NCBI GenBank assembly: GCA_045541135.1
Contig: JAZQIO010000091.1
Location: 27,366-91,365 of the forward strand
Source: CAZNKU01 sp045541135
GTDB lineage: Bacteria > Bacillota > Clostridia > Monoglobales > Firm-18
Direction of reading: 5' to 3'
DNA length: 64,000 bases
Shown: positions 60,438 through 64,000 of the stretch, one piece after another
Numbering within the stretch: the stretch's first letter is position 1
How the letters are laid out: each line of letters opens with the position of its first letter
Translations under genes and position numbers: made by a program
The notes under the pieces: model-generated
What the model saw: only the letters and a program-made list of their open reading frames with translations
What the model was told of the DNA's origin: nothing
Databases searched by the model: none

Positions 60438-63400
60438 ATGCCAAAGAGAACTGACATTAAAAAGGTACTTGTTATAGGTTCAGGCCCTATCGTTATCGGT
60501 CAGGCTGCAGAATTTGACTATGCGGGTACACAGGCTTGCTTAGCCCTTAAGGAAGAGGGTTACGAGGTTATTCTTGCCAACTCTAACCCGGCTACAATTA
60601 TGACAGATACAACTATTGCAGACAAGGTTTATATGGAACCTCTTACACTGGAATATGTTGCTAAAATTATACGTTACGAAAGACCGGACGCCATTGTTCC
60701 CGGTATCGGCGGTCAGACAGGTCTTAACCTTGCAATGCAACTTGCCAAAAAAGGTATTTTGCACGAATGCCAGGTAGAGCTTTTGGGTACTAATGTTGAA
60801 AGTATCGAACGCGCGGAAGACCGTGAACTTTTCAAAGAACTGTGCGAAGAATTAGGTGAACCCGTATTACCTTCATTGATTACACACTCTATGGAAGATG
60901 GCGTAAAGGCTGCAGAAGAAATCGGTTATCCTGTTGTGCTTCGTCCTGCGTTTACATTGGGTGGTACAGGCGGCGGTTTTGCCGATAACGAAATGGAACT
61001 TCGTGAAATTATGAAAAATGCTCTTAAGCTTTCACCTGTTCATCAGGTTTTGGTTGAAAAGAGTATTAAGGGTTATAAAGAAATTGAATTTGAAGTTATG
61101 CGTGACAGCAAGGATACTGCGATTACAATCTGCAGTATGGAAAATGTGGACCCTGTTGGCATCCACACAGGTGACTCCATTGTTGTTGCTCCTGCACAGA
61201 CACTTACAAGCAAGGAATACCATATGCTTTCTGATGCGGCACTTCGAATTATAAAAGCGCTTAAAATAGAAGGTGGCTGTAACGTACAGTTTGCCTTGGA
61301 CCCACAGTCTTTTTCATACTTTGTTATTGAAGTTAACCCTCGTGTATCACGTTCATCTGCTCTTGCTTCAAAGGCAAGTGCTTATCCTATTGCACGTGTT
61401 ACAGCAAAGGTTGCTTTGGGTATGACACTTGACGAAATTAAAATTGCAAATACACCTGCTTCATTTGAACCTTCACTTGACTATGTTGTTGCAAAAATGC
61501 CACGTTTCCCATTTGATAAATTCGTGGATGCAAACAACAAGCTTGGTACACAGATGAAGGCAACAGGTGAGGTTATGAGTATAGGCCGTACTTTGGAGGA
61601 ATGCTTCCTTAAAGCTATCCGTTCACTTGAAATCGGCACATCTCATATTCATATGCCTAAGTTTGACAATGAAAATACATCCATTGATGAGCTTATGAAT
61701 TACATTAAGGAAGGCACAGACGACCGTATCTATGCCATTGCAGAGCTTATGTGGCTTGGTGTTGACCACAGCAGAATTTGTGACGCTACACAAATAGATA
61801 TGCTTTTCCTTGATAAGATTAAAAATATTGTTGATTTTGAAAAGGTTCTTGCAGCTAATCCAAAGGATTTCGATGTTTTAAAGAGAGCAAAGAAAATGGG
61901 CTTCTCTGACAAATATATTGCACGTCTCTGGAAAATGACAGAGGATGAGGTTTATGCAATCCGTAAGGAAAACAACCTGTTCCCTGTTTACAAAACCATT
62001 GATACCTGTGCAGGTGAATTTAACGGATATACTCCGTATTTCTACTCAACTTACGAGGATGAAAACGAATCTATTGTAAGTGACAAGAAAAAGATTATTG
62101 TTTTGGGCTCAGGTCCTATCCGTATCGGTCAGGGTGTTGAATTTGACTATTCAACAGTTCACGCTATAAAGACCATTAAGGATGCAGGCTATGAATCAAT
62201 TATTATAAACAACAACCCGGAAACAGTTTCAACAGACTACACAACAAGTGACAAGCTTTATTTCGAGCCATTGACAGTGGAAGATGTTATGAACATTGTA
62301 GAGCTTGAAAAGCCAATAGGCGTTATTGCTTCACTTGGCGGTCAGACAGCTATTAACCTTGCTGAGCCTTTGATGAAACGCGGTGTTAAAATTATAGGTA
62401 CAGACTGTGACGCAATTGATAAGGCTGAAAACCGTGATTCATTTGAAAAAATTATGGAACAGCTTAAAATTCCTCAGCCAAAGGGCAGAGCTGTTACAAA
62501 GATAGAAGACGGTGTTGAGGCTGCAAAGGAAATAGGCTACCCTGTACTTGTTCGCCCAAGTTATGTACTTGGCGGTCGTGCAATGCAGATTGTTGCAGAC
62601 GAAAAGGCACTTCGTCAGTACCTTAAAACTGCCGTTGAAATTGATGAGGACAGACCTGTATTGGTTGATAAATACATCGTTGGTAAGGAAGTTGAAGTAG
62701 ACGCAGTTTGCGACGGTACAGATATTTTCGTGCCCGGTATTATGGAACACGTTGAACGTACAGGTGTTCACTCAGGTGACTCTATAAGCGTTTACCCTAC
62801 ATTCTCCATAAGCCAGAAGGTTAAGGATACAATTCTTGACTACACCAAAAAGCTTGGTCTTGGTATTGGCATTGTAGGTCTTTACAACATTCAGTTTATT
62901 GTTGATAAGGATGATAACGTATTTGTTATTGAGGTTAACCCACGTTCTTCAAGAACAGTTCCTTTCCTTTCAAAGGCAACAGGCTACAGCCTTGCAGATA
63001 TTGCAACACTTATTATTCTTGGCAAGAGCTTAAAGGAACAGGGCATTACAGAAGAATATCCAAAGGAAAAAGACAGATGGTATGTTAAGGTTCCTGCATT
63101 CTCATTCAACAAGCTAAGAGGTCTTGATGCTTACCTTTCACCGGAAATGAAGTCTACAGGTGAAGCAATAGGTTACGATAAAAAGCTTACACGTGCACTT
63201 TACAAGGCTTTGCAGGCTGCAAGTATGAATGTTACAAACTACGGTACAGTGTTTGTTACAATTGCCGATAAGGATAAGGAAGAAGCACTTCCTCTTATGA
63301 AGAGATTCTACGACCTTGGCTTTAATATTGAAGCTACAGAGGGCACAGCAAACTTCCTTAAAAAGCATAATATTAAAACAAGAATTTTGCCAAAGCTCAG

Positions 63401-63626
63401 TGCAGATAATGAAGTTATCCTTGAATCTATGCGTAAAGGTTACATCAACTATGTTATAAACACAAGAGATGTAAGTGCATTTGGTGATGAAGGTGACGGC
63501 GCTAAAATAAGACAGTGTGCGGTAGAAAACAATATTACAATGTTTACAGCACTTGACACTGTAAGAGTTCTTCTTGATGTACTTGAAGAAATTACAATTA
63601 CAGTTTCTACAATAGATAACGAATAA
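60438..63626 (+). CDS. carB: Carbamoyl-phosphate synthase large subunit
   Basis: 1062 residues, complete. Two ATP-grasp halves: the first (about 1-400) with VIGSGPIVIGQAAEFDYAGT, FTLGGTGGGFADNE and VIEVNPRVSRSSALASKA; the second (about 550-930) with VLGSGPIRIGQGVEFDYSTV, SYVLGGRAMQIV and VIEVNPRSSRTVPFLSKATG. The oligomerisation domain lies between, and an MGS-like allosteric domain at about 935-1062 (IEATEGTANFLKKH). It combines bicarbonate, ammonia and two ATP to carbamoyl phosphate. Nothing suggests loss of function. Its partner CarA lacks the glutaminase residues, so ammonia must come another way. Confidence 0.97.
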   Translation: MPKRTDIKKVLVIGSGPIVIGQAAEFDYAGTQACLALKEEGYEVILANSNPATIMTDTTIADKVYMEPLTLEYVAKIIRYERPDAIVPGIGGQTGLNLAMQLAKKGILHECQVELLGTNVESIERAEDRELFKELCEELGEPVLPSLITHSMEDGVKAAEEIGYPVVLRPAFTLGGTGGGFADNEMELREIMKNALKLSPVHQVLVEKSIKGYKEIEFEVMRDSKDTAITICSMENVDPVGIHTGDSIVVAPAQTLTSKEYHMLSDAALRIIKALKIEGGCNVQFALDPQSFSYFVIEVNPRVSRSSALASKASAYPIARVTAKVALGMTLDEIKIANTPASFEPSLDYVVAKMPRFPFDKFVDANNKLGTQMKATGEVMSIGRTLEECFLKAIRSLEIGTSHIHMPKFDNENTSIDELMNYIKEGTDDRIYAIAELMWLGVDHSRICDATQIDMLFLDKIKNIVDFEKVLAANPKDFDVLKRAKKMGFSDKYIARLWKMTEDEVYAIRKENNLFPVYKTIDTCAGEFNGYTPYFYSTYEDENESIVSDKKKIIVLGSGPIRIGQGVEFDYSTVHAIKTIKDAGYESIIINNNPETVSTDYTTSDKLYFEPLTVEDVMNIVELEKPIGVIASLGGQTAINLAEPLMKRGVKIIGTDCDAIDKAENRDSFEKIMEQLKIPQPKGRAVTKIEDGVEAAKEIGYPVLVRPSYVLGGRAMQIVADEKALRQYLKTAVEIDEDRPVLVDKYIVGKEVEVDAVCDGTDIFVPGIMEHVERTGVHSGDSISVYPTFSISQKVKDTILDYTKKLGLGIGIVGLYNIQFIVDKDDNVFVIEVNPRSSRTVPFLSKATGYSLADIATLIILGKSLKEQGITEEYPKEKDRWYVKVPAFSFNKLRGLDAYLSPEMKSTGEAIGYDKKLTRALYKALQAASMNVTNYGTVFVTIADKDKEEALPLMKRFYDLGFNIEATEGTANFLKKHNIKTRILPKLSADNEVILESMRKGYINYVINTRDVSAFGDEGDGAKIRQCAVENNITMFTALDTVRVLLDVLEEITITVSTIDNE

Positions 63627-63635
63627 TTAAATGAC

Positions 63636-63669
63636 GAAAACCACAAGGATTAGTTACCTTGTGGTTTTC
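63636..63669 (+). terminator. Terminator of carA-carB
   Basis: GAAAACCACAAGG and CCTTGTGGTTTTC, a perfect 13-base stem with loop ATTAGTTA, ten bases after the carB stop. Confidence 0.9.
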
Positions 63670-63721
63670 TTGTCTGAGTCGCATCAGTAAAAGCATGCAT
63701 TTTTTTAATTTTGTATGTAAA

Positions 63722-63860
63722 TTAAAAAAAGTGTGCAGCTGCAAGAGCCACACACTGAAAAATGCATGACTCCTTGTCGCCAAACAAATTCTAACATATA
63801 CGATAACAGGTATGTCAAAATTGAGCATGCATTTTTACCAGAAAGTAAAAAGTCACACCA
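63722..63860 (-). ncRNA. Candidate structured RNA element, copy 2
   Basis: Read on the minus strand it matches 53145-53272: TTTTTAC-TTTCTG-GTAAAAA, TGCATGCTC, ACATAC, TTTGTTTGGCGACAAG, TGCATTTTTC, then the stem GTGTGTGGCT-CTTGC-AGCTGCACAC and a seven-T run. Stem bases differ from copy 1 at three pairs while pairing is kept. The long outer arm of copy 1 is not preserved, and I see no clear promoter, so this copy may be degenerate. Confidence 0.4.
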
Positions 63861-63861
63861 A

Positions 63862-64000
63862 AGGCGGTTGGTCTTAGGGATAAGTCGCCCAAAAACCACG
63901 ATTTTGGCGCATAGTGGTGTTAAAAGCACTTGAAATCCGTCAGGATTTTCTCGTGCTTTTGCCTAACTCTGCATCCAAACTTGTGATTTTTAGGGTGCAA
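63862..64000. repeat. Dispersed repeat at the right window edge
   Basis: GTTAAAAGCAC then GAAATCCGTCAGGATT and TTTTGCCTAACTCTGCATCC match, on the opposite strand, the inside of the 10267-10551 element. A CCACG...GTGG inverted repeat precedes it. The element is cut by the window edge. No gene is seen in 63861-64000. Confidence 0.6.

Noticed and set aside
1..64000. tRNA, rRNA, tmRNA or RNase P genes
   Set aside because: No cloverleaf with a T-arm consensus, and no rRNA or RNase P core sequence was recognised; only 6S RNA was found.

Overview
This is an AT-rich bacterial chromosome segment with tight operons, AAGGAGG-type ribosome binding sites and TTGACA/TATAAT promoters. It comes from a Gram-positive anaerobe of the class Clostridia. 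Evidence includes S-layer-homology (SLH) surface proteins, the pta-ackA-yceD-rpmF, der-plsY-gpsA and ruvX-DUF1292 arrangements typical of Firmicutes, a GTP-type PEP carboxykinase, formate-tetrahydrofolate ligase, a flavodiiron protein and a lysine riboswitch. The richness in SLH proteins and polysaccharide-active enzymes suggests a gut plant- or host-glycan degrader (Monoglobus-like or Oscillospirales-like; tentative).

Layout. 1-8.6 kb: a surface polysaccharide operon (tail of an unknown protein, a secreted heparinase II/III-like lyase, and two SLH proteins). 8.9-10.1 kb: an XRE regulator with a membrane-anchored ImmA-type peptidase. 10.3-14.4 kb: an inverted-repeat element, then sbcD-sbcC. 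14.5-16.2 kb: a two-HTH regulator with duplicated promoter sites and a small Cys-rich protein. 16.3-23.3 kb: a giant VWA/repeat/SLH adhesin. 23.4-26.4 kb and 32.4-37.8 kb: carbohydrate islands with three AraC regulators, two six-hairpin glycosidase-like enzymes and L-fucose isomerase. 26.4-27 kb: debris (EAL and glycosyltransferase tails, a dispersed repeat). 27-32.3 kb: pckG, rsmA, a DUF559 nuclease gene bracketed by palindromic repeats, a methyltransferase, ruvX, a DUF1292 gene and 6S RNA. 38-49.7 kb: housekeeping (fba, tmcAL, pta, ackA, yceD, rpmF, DUF512, der, plsY, gpsA, GNAT, MFS). 49.7-53.3 kb: an element with 38-bp terminal inverted repeats, DUF1846, fprA and a structured small-RNA candidate. 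53.3-59 kb on the minus strand: riboswitch-controlled dapA-lysA, a CNNM/CorC transporter with an elaborate leader, and fhs. 59.3-63.6 kb: carA-carB. 63.6-64 kb: a second copy of the RNA-like element and a dispersed repeat.

How the genes fit together. Surface lyases and SLH proteins, the AraC-controlled glycosidases and FucI would feed deoxy-sugars and oligosaccharides into glycolysis and gluconeogenesis (fba, pckG). Pta-AckA gives acetate and ATP, and FprA deals with oxygen or NO.

The most notable points are: (1) a CarA whose whole glutaminase catalytic triad is replaced, implying an ammonia-dependent or otherwise supplied carbamoyl-phosphate synthetase; (2) two diverged copies of a structured RNA-like element with compensatory stem changes, one behind a near-consensus promoter; (3) a DUF559 nuclease gene whose ribosome binding site lies in a flanking palindromic repeat; (4) many small inverted-repeat elements. 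All assignments rest on reading the sequence and family knowledge; no database search was run.
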